From assembly GCA_026002935.1 (NCBI GenBank), contig BPGH01000001.1:979965-1043964 (forward strand): a DNA stretch of 64,000 nt, written 5' to 3'. The notes under the pieces are model-generated. The model was not told the origin of the DNA. It was given only the letters and a program-made list of their open reading frames with translations, and made no database searches. The translations under genes were made by a program, and so were the position numbers. The stretch is from Acidimicrobiia bacterium. GTDB taxonomy: Bacteria; Actinomycetota; Acidimicrobiia; IMCC26256; PALSA-610. The number at the start of each line of letters is the position of its first letter. Position 1 is the stretch's first letter. This document shows, piece by piece, positions 55,854 to 64,000 of this stretch.

Positions 55854-56849
55854 GTGACCACGACCGGCGACGACCTGGCGCGGGCGCCGGGCGAGCTGGT
55901 GCGGCGGCTCGAGGCCCACCGTCGCGAGCTGACCGGCTTCTGCTACCGGATGCTCGGCTCCGCGTTCGAGGCGGAGGACGCCGTGCAGGAGACGCTGGTA
56001 CGTGCCTGGCGCGCGTACGACCGGTTCGAGGGCCGCTCCTCGCTGCGCTCGTGGCTCTACCGCATCGCGAGCAACGTCTGTTTCGACGCCCTGGAGGGGA
56101 GGCGGCGCCGTGCCCGCCCGGTCGACCTCTCGCCCGCCGGGTCCGTCGACGCCGAGCTCGTCTGGCTCCCCGGCGACACGTGGGTGGAGCCGATCCCCGA
56201 CGCGCGCGTCGTGCCCGCCGGCGCCGGCCCCGAGGAGGCCGTCCTCGCGCGGGAGTCGATCCGCCTCGCGTTCGTGGCGGCCCTGCAGCACCTGCCGCCG
56301 CGCCAGCGCGCCGTGCTCATCCTGCGCGACGTGCTGCGCTGGCGCGCGGCCGAGGTGGCCGAGTTGCTCGGCACGACGGTCGTCTCGGTCAACAGCCTGT
56401 TGCAGCGCGCCCGGACCACGCTCGCGTCGCAGGACCTGCGGTCCGGTGAGCTGCACGATCCGGCCGACGCGCGCCAGCAGGCGCTGCTGCGACGATACGT
56501 CGACGCGTTCGAGCGGTACGACATCGATGCGCTCGTGGCGCTGTTGCACGAGGACGCGACGATGTCGATGCCGCCGCTCGGGCTGTGGCTGCGGGGCCCC
56601 GGGGACATCGGCCGGTGGATGCTCACGCGGGGGATCGAGTGCAAGGGCTCCCGCCTCGTGCCGACCACGGCGAACGGTGCGCCGGCCGTCGCGCAGTACC
56701 GGCCGAGCGGCCCCGGCGGCGCGCACCGGCCGTGGAACCTGCAGGTGCTCGACGTCGCCGGCGACCGGGTCGTCGCGATCAACGGGTTCCTCGACACGCG
56801 CCTGTTCGGGCTCTTCGGCCTCCCGGACGACCCGGACCCTCACGGCTGA
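55854..56849 (+). CDS. ECF-type RNA polymerase sigma factor with SnoaL-like C-terminal domain
   Basis: A 331-residue protein. Sigma region 2 is at about 15-90 (LTGFCYRMLGSAFEAEDAVQETLVRAWRAYDRFEGRSSLRSWLYRIASNVCFDAL), region 4 at about 135-190 (LQHLPPRQRAVLILRDVLRWRAAEVAELLGTTVVSVNSLLQRARTTL). Residues about 205-325 are a SnoaL-like extension (LRRYVDAFERYDIDALVALLHEDATMSMPPLGLWLRG). This layout is that of the SigJ/TIGR02960 group, where the extension controls activity in place of a separate anti-sigma factor. Start GTG 55854 (55848 possible). Target promoters unknown. Confidence 0.88.
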   Translation: MTTTGDDLARAPGELVRRLEAHRRELTGFCYRMLGSAFEAEDAVQETLVRAWRAYDRFEGRSSLRSWLYRIASNVCFDALEGRRRRARPVDLSPAGSVDAELVWLPGDTWVEPIPDARVVPAGAGPEEAVLARESIRLAFVAALQHLPPRQRAVLILRDVLRWRAAEVAELLGTTVVSVNSLLQRARTTLASQDLRSGELHDPADARQQALLRRYVDAFERYDIDALVALLHEDATMSMPPLGLWLRGPGDIGRWMLTRGIECKGSRLVPTTANGAPAVAQYRPSGPGGAHRPWNLQVLDVAGDRVVAINGFLDTRLFGLFGLPDDPDPHG

Positions 56850-56971
56850 GGCGCACCGGGCGGCACCGGGCGGCGCGAGAAGGACCGATCGGCCATCTCG
56901 GACCCGTCGCCCGTGACGGCGGCGTGGGCCCGCCGTAGTGTCGTCGCACCGCGGCGAAGGGGGGACACGGG

Positions 56972-58567
56972 ATGGCGCGGGCACGGTTCGACCACTGGAC
57001 GATCTCGCGTCGGTCCTTCCTCGCGCTGTCGGCCGGCCTCGCGATCGCGGCGTGCGACCGTCCGGGACCGCGTCCGGTCCGCCCGCCCCGGACCACCACG
57101 ACGCTGCCGCCGGTGCCCCCGCTGGCGAAGGACCCGTTCACACTCGGCGTCGCGTCGGGCGACCCGACCGCCGACGGGTTCGTGCTGTGGACCCGCCTCG
57201 CGCCGGAGCCGTTGACGGGCGGGGGCATGCCGCCGGTCGACGTGCCGGTCCGCTGGATGGTCGCCCGCGACGAGTCGATGCGTCACGTCGTCGGTGAGGG
57301 CCACTTCGTCACCGGCCCCGAGGTCGCGCACGCGGTGCACGTCGTGGTCGAGGGACTGCGACCCGACCGGCCCTACTGGTACCGCTTCGCCGTCGGCGAC
57401 TGGGAGACGCCCGTCGCGCGCACGCGCACGTTCCCGCGCCGCGGGCACGACGCGAAGCGGCTGCGCTTCGGGTTCGGCTCGTGCCAGAGCTTCCGCGACG
57501 GGTACTACGCCGCCTGGCGCGACGTCGCCGCCGACGAGGACCTCGACCTCGTCGTGTTCCTCGGCGACTACATCTACGAGTCGGGGCTCCGGGGCGCGGT
57601 CCGCTCGCACCTGGTCCCCGAGGTGATCACGCTCGAGCAGTACCGCAACCAGTACGCGCTGTACCGCAGCGACGCCGACCTGCGCGCGGCGCACGCGGGC
57701 GCGCCGTGGCTCGTGACGTGGGACGACCACGAGGTGGAGAACAACTACCAGGGGGTGTCGCCCGAGGCCGGGAGCACGACTCCCGACCCGGCGCAGTTCC
57801 TCGCCCGGCGCGCCGCCGCCTACCGCGCGTGGTGGGAGCACATGCCGACGCGGCTGCCGCCGCCGGCGGGCCCCGACCTGCGCATCCACCGTTCGGTCGA
57901 CTTCGGGCGGCTCGCGCGCTTCGCCGTGCTCGACACGCGCCAGTACCGCAGCGACCAGCCGTGTTCGCCGGCCGACGTCGGCGTGCTCTGCCCCGGCGCC
58001 CTCGATCCGGCCCACACGTTGCTCGGGACCGAGCAGCAGGTGTGGCTGGAGCGCACGCTGCGCGGCTCGGGGGCCCGCTGGAACGTGCTCGCCCAGCAGA
58101 TCGTCTTCTCGCGCCTGGCCTTCACCCCGCCGCCGGACGCGATCTTCAACCTCGACCAGTGGGACGGGTACCCGCTCGCCCGCCGGGCGGTGCTCGACGT
58201 GCTGGCGAGCGCACGCGTGCGCAACCCCGTCGTCATCACCGGCGACATCCACGCGAGCGGGGTGGCCGACGTGAAGGCGGACTTCGAGGACCCCGCCTCG
58301 GAGGTCGTGGGCACCGAGTTCGTCGGCAACTCGATCTCCTCGGGCGCCAACAGCACGCTCGGCGCCGTGCTCCCGCTCGCGCTCGCGAACAATCCGCACG
58401 TGCGGTGGGCCGACCTCTCCAGGCGGGGTTGGGTGCGCTGCGAGGTCACGCCGAGCGCCTGGCGGGCCGACTTCCGCTACGTCGACGACGTGCGCGTGCC
58501 GGGATCGCCGGTGACGACCGCGACGAGCTGGGTCATCGAGGACCGCCGACCGGTCGTGCGGGTCTGA
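56972..58567 (+). CDS. phoD: PhoD-like alkaline phosphatase/phosphodiesterase, Tat-exported
   Basis: A 531-residue exported metallophosphatase. A twin-arginine signal SRRSFLALSAG (12-22) runs into a lipobox-like AIAAC (Cys28). PhoD N-terminal domain: FTLGVASGDPTADGFVLWTRLAPEPL; catalytic part: FGSCQSFRDGYYAAWRDVA, DLVVFLGDYIYESG, VTWDDHEVENNY and VVITGDIHASG, giving the Fe/Ca-binding Asp, Cys and His residues. It would release phosphate from phosphoesters outside the cell. ATG follows GAAGGGGGG; TAGTGT at 56936 may be the -10. Confidence 0.92.
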   Translation: MARARFDHWTISRRSFLALSAGLAIAACDRPGPRPVRPPRTTTTLPPVPPLAKDPFTLGVASGDPTADGFVLWTRLAPEPLTGGGMPPVDVPVRWMVARDESMRHVVGEGHFVTGPEVAHAVHVVVEGLRPDRPYWYRFAVGDWETPVARTRTFPRRGHDAKRLRFGFGSCQSFRDGYYAAWRDVAADEDLDLVVFLGDYIYESGLRGAVRSHLVPEVITLEQYRNQYALYRSDADLRAAHAGAPWLVTWDDHEVENNYQGVSPEAGSTTPDPAQFLARRAAAYRAWWEHMPTRLPPPAGPDLRIHRSVDFGRLARFAVLDTRQYRSDQPCSPADVGVLCPGALDPAHTLLGTEQQVWLERTLRGSGARWNVLAQQIVFSRLAFTPPPDAIFNLDQWDGYPLARRAVLDVLASARVRNPVVITGDIHASGVADVKADFEDPASEVVGTEFVGNSISSGANSTLGAVLPLALANNPHVRWADLSRRGWVRCEVTPSAWRADFRYVDDVRVPGSPVTTATSWVIEDRRPVVRV

Positions 58568-58573
58568 GAGCCG

Positions 58574-60238
58574 TCACTCGACGAGCCGGACGGGATTGCC
58601 ACCCAGGCGCGCCTGCCAGGTCGTCGTGTCCTGGACGCCGGCCGGGTAGGCGAACCGGATGCGCAGCCAGCACCCCTGCGGGTCGAGGTAGTCGCAGTCG
58701 TACCCGTCGGGGATCGGCACCTCCCACTCGATGATCTGGCCGTTCCAGCCGCTCGAGATGACACCCGACACGCTGCAGCCCGCGCCCGTGGAGACCTTCG
58801 GCGGGTACGGCGGGCCCGCGGGCGGGGCCGTGTACCGGCACCCGGAGAACGACGTGAGCGCGCTCGTGCCGACCCGTGCCTCCACCGGCGGCAGGACCGT
58901 CAGGGTGCCCGGCTGCGCCGCGTCGCCCGTGTCGAAGAACGTCAGGTTCAGCACCCGCCCGTTGGCGCCCGGGATCACCCGGGCCAGGTGGAACTCCGTG
59001 TTGGCGCCGATCTTGTTCTGGTAGATCGACATACGGCCGCGGGCGAAGATCGACACGTCGCCGGACGCCAGGGAGCCGTTCTTCGCGACGCGGATGGAGC
59101 CCCGGTTGTGGCCCGAGCCGCCGTTGGTCCACATGTGCAGCACGTAGTCGCCGTCGCCGGCGGGGAAGGTGCACAGGCCGACCCACTTGCGGAAGTACTG
59201 CGTGACCGTGTCCTCGAGCGCGGGGTTCGCGAGCTCCTGGTTCCAGCGGGCCGTCAGGTCGCCGCGGTAGCCGGTGAACGCCCGGGGGCTCGAGACCGAC
59301 GGGCAGCCGGAGACCGGCTCGTCGTCGTCCTCGGTCCAGGGCGTGCCCGGGTCGCGCATGATCCCGTAGTAGGTGGTGGGCGCGTACGGCGAGCTGCCGT
59401 CGTCGGCGAAGAACTGGTCGCCGGTGCAGTACGGCGACTCGAAGCCCCCGCCGTTGGGCCGGTAGCGCTGGGCGTCGGGGTAGGCGGAGATCAGCAGCGC
59501 GTTGTAGAGGTTGTTGAGCGCGCCGTCGGTGCAGTTGTCACCGACGTGCACGAACGCCGGGTCGAAGATCGACACCGTCAGGTCGCCGCCGCCGTTCTCG
59601 TTGCGCACGACGTAGCGGTAGCCCGTCGGGTCGTGGTCCTGGTTGGTGCCGCTGCACCGGTCCGGCTGGAGGTTCTCGACGGTGCAACGGGTCGAGAGGA
59701 ACTGGTCGCCACGGGTCTTGCGGGACCCGGTGCCCGCGAGGTTGAACCACAGCTGTGGGTTCTGCGCGGAGGGGGTGTTGGTGCAGGTGCCGGTGCAGTC
59801 GGGCTGGTTGCCGAAGGTGTTGGCCGGGCTGCCCATGGCGACGGGCTCGTCGTACTCGGCGACGGCGTCGCGCCGGATGGTCAGCCGGTCGATGCCGAGC
59901 ACCCGGGCGAAGAAGGTGTCGATGCCCGTCTCGACGGTGACCTTGAGCTGGTTCGGCAGGGCGGTCTGTTCCGGGGTGAAGGTGCCGGCGCCGAGGTTGT
60001 CGGCGCCCACCTGGCGGGCGAGCGGGTCGGCCGACGAGAAGTCGGGCATCTTCACCACCCCGGCGAGCGCCGCGGCGTCGGCCGCGTTCTGGGCGCGCTG
60101 CGCGGCCGAGTAGCCGGCGAGGATGTCGACGCCGAGCGCGGCGACGACGAGGAGCACCGTCAGCACGATCGCGAACCAGACGAGCGTGAAGCCCGCCTCG
60201 GTGCGCTCGGCGCGCGCACGGCGGAGCCGGGAGGTCAT
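58574..60238 (-). CDS. TadG-like pseudopilin-associated protein with large Cys-containing exported domain
   Basis: A 554-residue protein. EAGFTLVWFAIVLTVLLVVAALGVDILAGYSAAQRAQNAADAAALAG (about 15-60) is the TadG/Flp-type N-terminal helix region. The rest is exported and contains many Cys residues (DCTGTCTNT, CTVENLQPDRCSG, CTDG, CTGD, GLCTF, GCRYT, GCSV, CDYLDPQGCW), probably in disulfides, with Gly/Asn-rich beta segments such as VLHMWTNGGSGHNRGSIRVAKNG. It may be a minor pilin or adhesive tip component. ATG 60238 overlaps the tadE stop as ATGA. Confidence 0.78.
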   Translation of the reverse strand: MTSRLRRARAERTEAGFTLVWFAIVLTVLLVVAALGVDILAGYSAAQRAQNAADAAALAGVVKMPDFSSADPLARQVGADNLGAGTFTPEQTALPNQLKVTVETGIDTFFARVLGIDRLTIRRDAVAEYDEPVAMGSPANTFGNQPDCTGTCTNTPSAQNPQLWFNLAGTGSRKTRGDQFLSTRCTVENLQPDRCSGTNQDHDPTGYRYVVRNENGGGDLTVSIFDPAFVHVGDNCTDGALNNLYNALLISAYPDAQRYRPNGGGFESPYCTGDQFFADDGSSPYAPTTYYGIMRDPGTPWTEDDDEPVSGCPSVSSPRAFTGYRGDLTARWNQELANPALEDTVTQYFRKWVGLCTFPAGDGDYVLHMWTNGGSGHNRGSIRVAKNGSLASGDVSIFARGRMSIYQNKIGANTEFHLARVIPGANGRVLNLTFFDTGDAAQPGTLTVLPPVEARVGTSALTSFSGCRYTAPPAGPPYPPKVSTGAGCSVSGVISSGWNGQIIEWEVPIPDGYDCDYLDPQGCWLRIRFAYPAGVQDTTTWQARLGGNPVRLVE

Positions 60239-60813
60239 GAGCCCGCGCACGGCCCGCCCACGTACGGCTCGAGCGCCATGACCGTCCGCGAGGACAGGTC
60301 GACGCCGGCGTCGGTGAAGAAGCCCGTGAGGAAGTCGTGCCGCACCTTCATGAACACGCCGACCCGGTCGCTCTCACCGGCGCACGCGCCCCGCTGCTCG
60401 GGGTTCCAGTGCCCGCTCACGTGCACGAAACCGGAGCCGTCCCAGTCGTAGTAGGCGCAGCGGGTGGTGCACTCGCCGGGGCTCGAGGGCTCGAAGGTCC
60501 CGTCCTGGGTGTCGTAGACGAGGGCGAAGTCGGGGACGCCGTTGTTGAGGTTCGCGGCCGACGCGTCGAGCGAGTCGATCGCCGCGGCCTCGAAGACGGC
60601 GTTGGCCGCCTTCGGCTGGGTCGACGCCGCCCGCGCGGCGTTGCGGGTCGCGGCGCGCAGGGTCCCCTGCTCGTTGAAGGCGAAGCCGAACTCGATCATC
60701 CCGAAGGTGAGGAGCAGGACGAGGGGGAGGACGATCACGGTCTCGACCAGCGCGGCGCCGCGCTGGTCGGCGCGTCGGCGAGCTCGGTTGCGGCCGTCGG
60801 GTGTGCTTCGCAT
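60235..60813 (-). CDS. tadE: TadE-family minor pilin
   Basis: A 192-residue protein. RGAALVETVIVLPLVLLLTFGMIEFGFAFNEQGTLRAATRNAARAAS (about 18-66) is the TadE signature: a class III-like leader, Glu at +5 of the mature form and the conserved GMIEFG. The exported part has a Cys pair (GECTTRCAYYDWDG) and another in GACAG...GGPCAG. It is a pseudopilin needed for Flp pilus assembly. ATG 60813. Confidence 0.85.
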   Translation of the reverse strand: MRSTPDGRNRARRRADQRGAALVETVIVLPLVLLLTFGMIEFGFAFNEQGTLRAATRNAARAASTQPKAANAVFEAAAIDSLDASAANLNNGVPDFALVYDTQDGTFEPSSPGECTTRCAYYDWDGSGFVHVSGHWNPEQRGACAGESDRVGVFMKVRHDFLTGFFTDAGVDLSSRTVMALEPYVGGPCAGS

Positions 60814-60931
60814 GGCGCCGGGCCCTTCTGAGCGGCGTACAGCAGGGGCGCCGCGGCCTGCGGCGCCCGGGAGCGACGAGATGGCCGCCGGCGGGGGACT
60901 GCCGGCGGCCATGCCCGTCATCGCTTCGACG

Positions 60932-61138
60932 TCAGCAGCTCGTGGCCGAGCCGGAGTTGTCGAGGCAGTCCTTCGCGTCGGTGAACTTGTCCTCGATGCC
61001 CTGGCGCAGGAGCACCACCGCACCGACGACCACCAGCGCGATGAGCGCGATGAGGAGGATGTACTCGACCAGGTTCGCGCCACGCTCGTCGTGCGAGAAG
61101 CGAGCCTGCAGCCAGGTCTTCAACACGTACAGGTTCAT
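60932..61138 (-). CDS. flp: Flp-type pilin
   Basis: A 68-residue prepilin: 20-residue leader, then G20|ANLVEYILLIALIALVVV with Glu25 at +5 and Tyr26 at +6, the class III Flp prepilin pattern, and a short tail ending SATSC. It polymerises into the thin Flp/Tad pilus after cleavage by a TadV-type prepilin peptidase. It is first in the leftward block flp-tadE-tadG and diverges from cpaB; 273 bases separate the two and likely hold both promoters. Confidence 0.9.
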   Translation of the reverse strand: MNLYVLKTWLQARFSHDERGANLVEYILLIALIALVVVGAVVLLRQGIEDKFTDAKDCLDNSGSATSC

Positions 61139-61411
61139 GGAGGAGAGACCCCTTTTCGTCGTCTGCTTGACCTCGGCGGGACCTCCCGCACGAGCAGGAC
61201 GACGATCGCGGGCGCCGGGTGTCGCGGCATCGGCAAAGTTGACGAACTCCGGCGCATGCCGAGCACGCCGCCGGACCGGGCCGCGGGCGCCTCCCGGTAC
61301 GTCGGGACGGACCACAACATTGAGGATGAAGGCCCGGCGCCGCATCCGTACGGTCGGCACCACGCGACGCGAACCGGCGTGGCGGTCCCCGGTCGTATCA
61401 GAGGTGGACTC

Positions 61412-62254
61412 GTGAGGAAGTGGCGTGTAGTGACCGCCGTCGCCGCCGTCGTGCTGGCCGCGGTGACGGGCGTCCTGTTGTGGCAGTACCTCGACGGCGC
61501 CGACGAGCGCGCCGCCGAGGACCTCGAGCTCTACGACGTGCTGGTCGCCTCGAAGGACATCCCCGCCGGCACGAGCGGCAGCGAGGTCCTGGAGAGCTAC
61601 AGCGAGGTGAAGAAGTTCACGCGGGCGAGCCGCCCGCCGACGTCGCTGTCGCCCAACCGCAGCGACGAGATCGACGAGCTCTACGCCGTCGCGGCGATCC
61701 CGGCGGGACAGCCCCTCACCGAGGAGCTGTTCGTCGCCCAGGAGGCGGTGCACAGCTCGGCGCTCCAGATCGCCGAGGGCATGCAGGCGATCACCGTGAA
61801 CGTCGACCAGACGCGCGGCGTCGCCGGCTTCGTCGCCCCGAACGACTCGGTCAACGTGATCGTCACGCTCGACGTGAAGAACGTGCTCAGCGCGAACGCC
61901 CAGGCGTCGGGCCAGACGGCCAAGACGACGGCCTTCCTGATCCCGGGCGTGCGCGTGCTCGCCGTCGGCCAGACGACGGCGGTCGGCGCGCAGGACGAGG
62001 ACGGTGAGGACGACGACTCCACCGAGGAGGCGGCGACCGGGCTCGTCACCCTCGAGGTGACGCCGCGGCAGGCCGAGCAGCTCGCCCACGCGAGCGCGAT
62101 CGGCTCGATCTACCTCAGCCTCAACCCGGCCGGCGTGGAGGGCCCGGCGTTCGGCGCCGTCGAGGAGATCGTCGAGGCGGTCAACCTGTTCGACCAGCCG
62201 CTGACGAAGGTCCAGGAGGTCTTCGCAGCGCTCGACGCGGCGTCGCGGGGCTGA
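61412..62254 (+). CDS. cpaB: Flp pilus assembly protein CpaB (RcpC)
   Basis: A 280-residue protein with an N-terminal membrane helix (6-25), a SAF domain at about 43-110 (LVASKDIPAGTSGSEVL, AVAAIPAGQPLTEELF) and a RcpC/CpaB domain (EGMQAITVNVDQTRGVAGFVAPNDSVNVIVTLDVKN, VLAVGQT, LVTLEVTPRQAEQLAHASAIGSIYLSLNP). An acidic insert DEDGEDDDSTEE at about 193-204 is loop-like. It stabilises the pilus channel in the cell envelope. GTG 61412 lies about 10 bases after TATCAG, a possible -10. Confidence 0.88.
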   Translation: MRKWRVVTAVAAVVLAAVTGVLLWQYLDGADERAAEDLELYDVLVASKDIPAGTSGSEVLESYSEVKKFTRASRPPTSLSPNRSDEIDELYAVAAIPAGQPLTEELFVAQEAVHSSALQIAEGMQAITVNVDQTRGVAGFVAPNDSVNVIVTLDVKNVLSANAQASGQTAKTTAFLIPGVRVLAVGQTTAVGAQDEDGEDDDSTEEAATGLVTLEVTPRQAEQLAHASAIGSIYLSLNPAGVEGPAFGAVEEIVEAVNLFDQPLTKVQEVFAALDAASRG

Positions 62255-62259
62255 TCCGG

Positions 62260-63519
62260 ATGGGACGGGCGGAGATGAAGCAGTGGGCCGCGCAGGAGGC
62301 CGACCCGGTCCCCGGTGGGGCCGGGTCGGCGTCCCAGCCGGTGCTGGCGGTCGAGCCCGACCAGCGGCGGCGGACCCAGATGACGATCGAGCTCGCCGGC
62401 ATCGTGCCGAGCCCGCTCGCCGACGCGGACGAGCTCGCCGATGCGATCGGTGCGACCGAACCCGCCGTCGTCGTGCTGGGCCCGAGCTACGCGACGCCCG
62501 AGGGCTTCGCGGCGGCGCGGGCGCTCACGCGCCGGTACCCGTCCGCCGGCTTCGTGCTCGTCGTGGACGCGATCGACACGCCGCTGCTGCAGCAGGCGCT
62601 GCGTGCCGGCGTGCGTGACGTCGTGGCGCTGGGCGCCGGCGAGCGCGCGCTGCGCCAGTCGATCCACGACGTCGGCGAGGCGGTCGCGGCGGCCGTGAAC
62701 CGCTTCGCCGCGGTCGACGCCACCCAGGAGGGCCGGGTCCTCGTGTCGTTCTCGACCAAGGGCGGTGTCGGCAAGAGCGTCGTCTCCACGAACCTCGCGG
62801 TCGCGCTCGCGCTCGAGCACCCGGGCCGGGTCGTGCTGGTCGACGCCGATCTGCAGTTCGGCGACGTGGGCGTGCTGCTCGGGCTTCCGCCCGAGCAGAC
62901 GGTGCTCGAGGCGGCCGGCGCGATCGAGACGGCCGACACGACGCTGCTCGACGGGCTGCTCGCGACCCACGAGGAGTCGGGCCTTCGCGTGCTGTGCGCG
63001 CCGGCCGACCCCGGCTCCGGGGACTCCGTGTCGGCCGAGGCGATGGTCGAGATCGTGCGGCTGCTGCGCACGATGTTCGACTTCGTCGTGATCGACATGG
63101 CGCCGCACTTCAACGACGTCGTGCTCGCGCTGCTGGAGGAGGCCGACGAGGTGCTCCTCGTCGCGAGCATGGACGTCCCCAGCATCAAGAACCTGAAGGT
63201 CGGCATCCAGACGCTCGACCTGCTGTCGATCGCCGGCTCGAAGCTGAGGCTCGTCCTGAACCGCGCGAACGCGCGCGTGAACCTGGACGTCAGCGACGTC
63301 GAGAAGGCGCTCGGCGTCGACGCCGAGTTCCGCGTCCCGTCCGACATCGCCGTCCCCCAGGCGGTGAACCGGGGCGTGCCGATCGTGCTCGACCGGCCCC
63401 GTTCGCCCGCTGCGCTCGCGCTCCGTGAGCTCGCGCGGACGATCGACGGCTCGGCGTCCACGGAGATCGCGCAGAGCGAGACCAAGAAGGGGTTCCTGGC
63501 CTGGCGCCGGGGTGCGTAG
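62260..63519 (+). CDS. cpaE: CpaE/TadZ-type MinD-like ATPase of the Tad pilus
   Basis: A 419-residue protein. Residues about 40-150 are a receiver-like N-domain without a clear phosphorylation Asp (LAGIVPSPLADADELADAI...DVVALGAGERALRQSI). Residues about 155-395 form the ATPase: deviant Walker A STKGGVGKSVVSTNLAV, VVLVDADLQFGDV, DFVVIDMAPHFNDVVLALLEEADEVLLV. It places the pilus machine at the pole or membrane. ATG 62260 is 6 bases from the cpaB stop. Confidence 0.9.
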   Translation: MGRAEMKQWAAQEADPVPGGAGSASQPVLAVEPDQRRRTQMTIELAGIVPSPLADADELADAIGATEPAVVVLGPSYATPEGFAAARALTRRYPSAGFVLVVDAIDTPLLQQALRAGVRDVVALGAGERALRQSIHDVGEAVAAAVNRFAAVDATQEGRVLVSFSTKGGVGKSVVSTNLAVALALEHPGRVVLVDADLQFGDVGVLLGLPPEQTVLEAAGAIETADTTLLDGLLATHEESGLRVLCAPADPGSGDSVSAEAMVEIVRLLRTMFDFVVIDMAPHFNDVVLALLEEADEVLLVASMDVPSIKNLKVGIQTLDLLSIAGSKLRLVLNRANARVNLDVSDVEKALGVDAEFRVPSDIAVPQAVNRGVPIVLDRPRSPAALALRELARTIDGSASTEIAQSETKKGFLAWRRGA

Positions 63520-63534
63520 AACGGACACGAGGAC

Positions 63535-64000
63535 ATGACCCAGTACTCACGCTGGCGGGACATGCGGACGGCACCGGCCGACGCGCGGAGCGCGCAGCTC
63601 GAGGAGCTCCGTGCCCGGGTGCACGGTCGCGTGATCGACGAGCTCGGTCCGATGCTCGCCGACGAGCAGCTCTCCGACTCCGAGGTCCGAAAGATCGTCC
63701 AGGAGCGCGTCGAGCGCGCCATCGGCGAGGAGGACGTCGCGCTGTCGGCGGCGGAGCTCGGCGAGCTCGTGCGCGGACTCATCGACGACACGATCGGCTA
63801 CGGCCCGATCGACGAGTTCCTCCAGGACCCCGGCATCACCGAGGTGATGGTGAACGGGCCCAGCGAGATCTACGTCGAACGGCGCGGCAAGATCGAGAAG
63901 ACCGACGCCCGGTTCGTCGACGCCGGGCACGTCCGCCGCACGATCGACAAGATCGTCAGCCAGGTCGGCCGGCGGATCGACGAGGCCACGCCGATGGTCG
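63535..64000 (+). CDS. cpaF: CpaF/TadA secretion ATPase, N-terminal part (cut by window end)
   Basis: The 155 residues seen cover the N-terminal domain of the CpaF/TadA ATPase: VHGRVIDELGPMLADEQLSDSEVRKIVQERVERAIGEEDVALS, IDDTIGYGPIDEFLQDPGITEVMVNGPSEIYVERRGKIEKTDARF, RRTIDKIVSQVGRRIDEATPMV. Walker boxes would lie beyond the window. It powers Flp pilus assembly in the same operon as cpaB and cpaE, 15 bases after the cpaE stop. Confidence 0.92.
   Translation, partial: MTQYSRWRDMRTAPADARSAQLEELRARVHGRVIDELGPMLADEQLSDSEVRKIVQERVERAIGEEDVALSAAELGELVRGLIDDTIGYGPIDEFLQDPGITEVMVNGPSEIYVERRGKIEKTDARFVDAGHVRRTIDKIVSQVGRRIDEATPMV

Overview
The window is 64 kb of very GC-rich (about 70 percent or more), gene-dense actinobacterial DNA. 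Pointers to the host are F420-type enzymes (a luciferase-like oxidoreductase and a Ddn-like reductase), a furA-katG pair, a double-length FadE34-type acyl-CoA dehydrogenase, a Tad pilus locus of actinobacterial type, many GTG starts, and repeated leaderless starts in which a TANNNT -10 box sits 6 to 8 bases before the start codon. An Acidimicrobiia-like or other environmental actinobacterium is my inference; no rRNA or tRNA gene is present to prove it. I saw no CRISPR array, insertion sequence, prophage or tRNA.

Layout. 0-8.9 kb: small housekeeping and stress genes (two SnoaL-like proteins, a methyltransferase, a DUF6153-like protein, a cupredoxin lipoprotein, an ACT-GNAT protein, an autoregulated ArsR/SRPBCC pair, an F420 oxidoreductase, an aminoglycoside-phosphotransferase-like kinase), plus a gene remnant that joins an HD-type regulator to the tail of a nitrate reductase. 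8.9-12.2 kb: molybdate operon regulator-modA-modB-modC, reading leftward. 12.3-16.4 kb: phytanoyl-CoA-type dioxygenase, then fur-katG behind a 16-bp-arm palindrome. 16.6-41.7 kb: a large catabolic region with two acyl-CoA dehydrogenases, class II aldolase, Rieske oxygenase with a SnoaL partner, Baeyer-Villiger monooxygenase, cyclase/hydrolase, amidohydrolase, five SDRs, a fused E1 alpha/beta thiamine dehydrogenase, acyl-CoA synthetase, P450, an orphan CoxL-like molybdenum hydroxylase, a dihydrodipicolinate-reductase/amine-dehydrogenase-like protein, thioesterase and two TetR regulators. Four divergent promoter regions here share one operator-like motif, which ties most of the region into a likely TetR regulon. 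41.7-48.9 kb: methyltransferases, a TPR-LuxR regulator, a heavily frame-disrupted serine hydrolase and VOC protein, an AAC(2')-I acetyltransferase, a macrodomain protein and an unrecognised gene. 48.8-53.6 kb: a c-di-GMP module (PAS-GGDEF-degenerate EAL next to a glycosyltransferase with a PilZ domain). 53.9-58.6 kb: Hsp20, alcohol dehydrogenase, CopD-like protein, ECF sigma factor, PhoD phosphatase. 58.6-64 kb: Tad pilus genes (tadG-like, tadE, flp leftward; cpaB, cpaE/tadZ, cpaF rightward, the last cut by the window end).

Quality caution. At least fifteen genes or gene segments continue in a different reading frame after a single-base insertion or deletion, with conserved protein sequence on both sides. 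A 1.7 kb stretch (about 45.3-47.0 kb) is hit every few dozen bases. I read most of these as sequencing or assembly errors rather than true pseudogenes, and I give such genes as one feature with the break positions. How the genes work together: the molybdate transporter can supply the CoxL-like enzyme; the catabolic genes have the parts for oxygenation, CoA activation, beta-oxidation-like steps and thiolytic or hydrolytic release of an unidentified, probably cyclic or branched substrate; fur-katG and the small heat-shock protein cover oxidative and protein stress; the c-di-GMP module and Tad pilus suggest surface attachment control.
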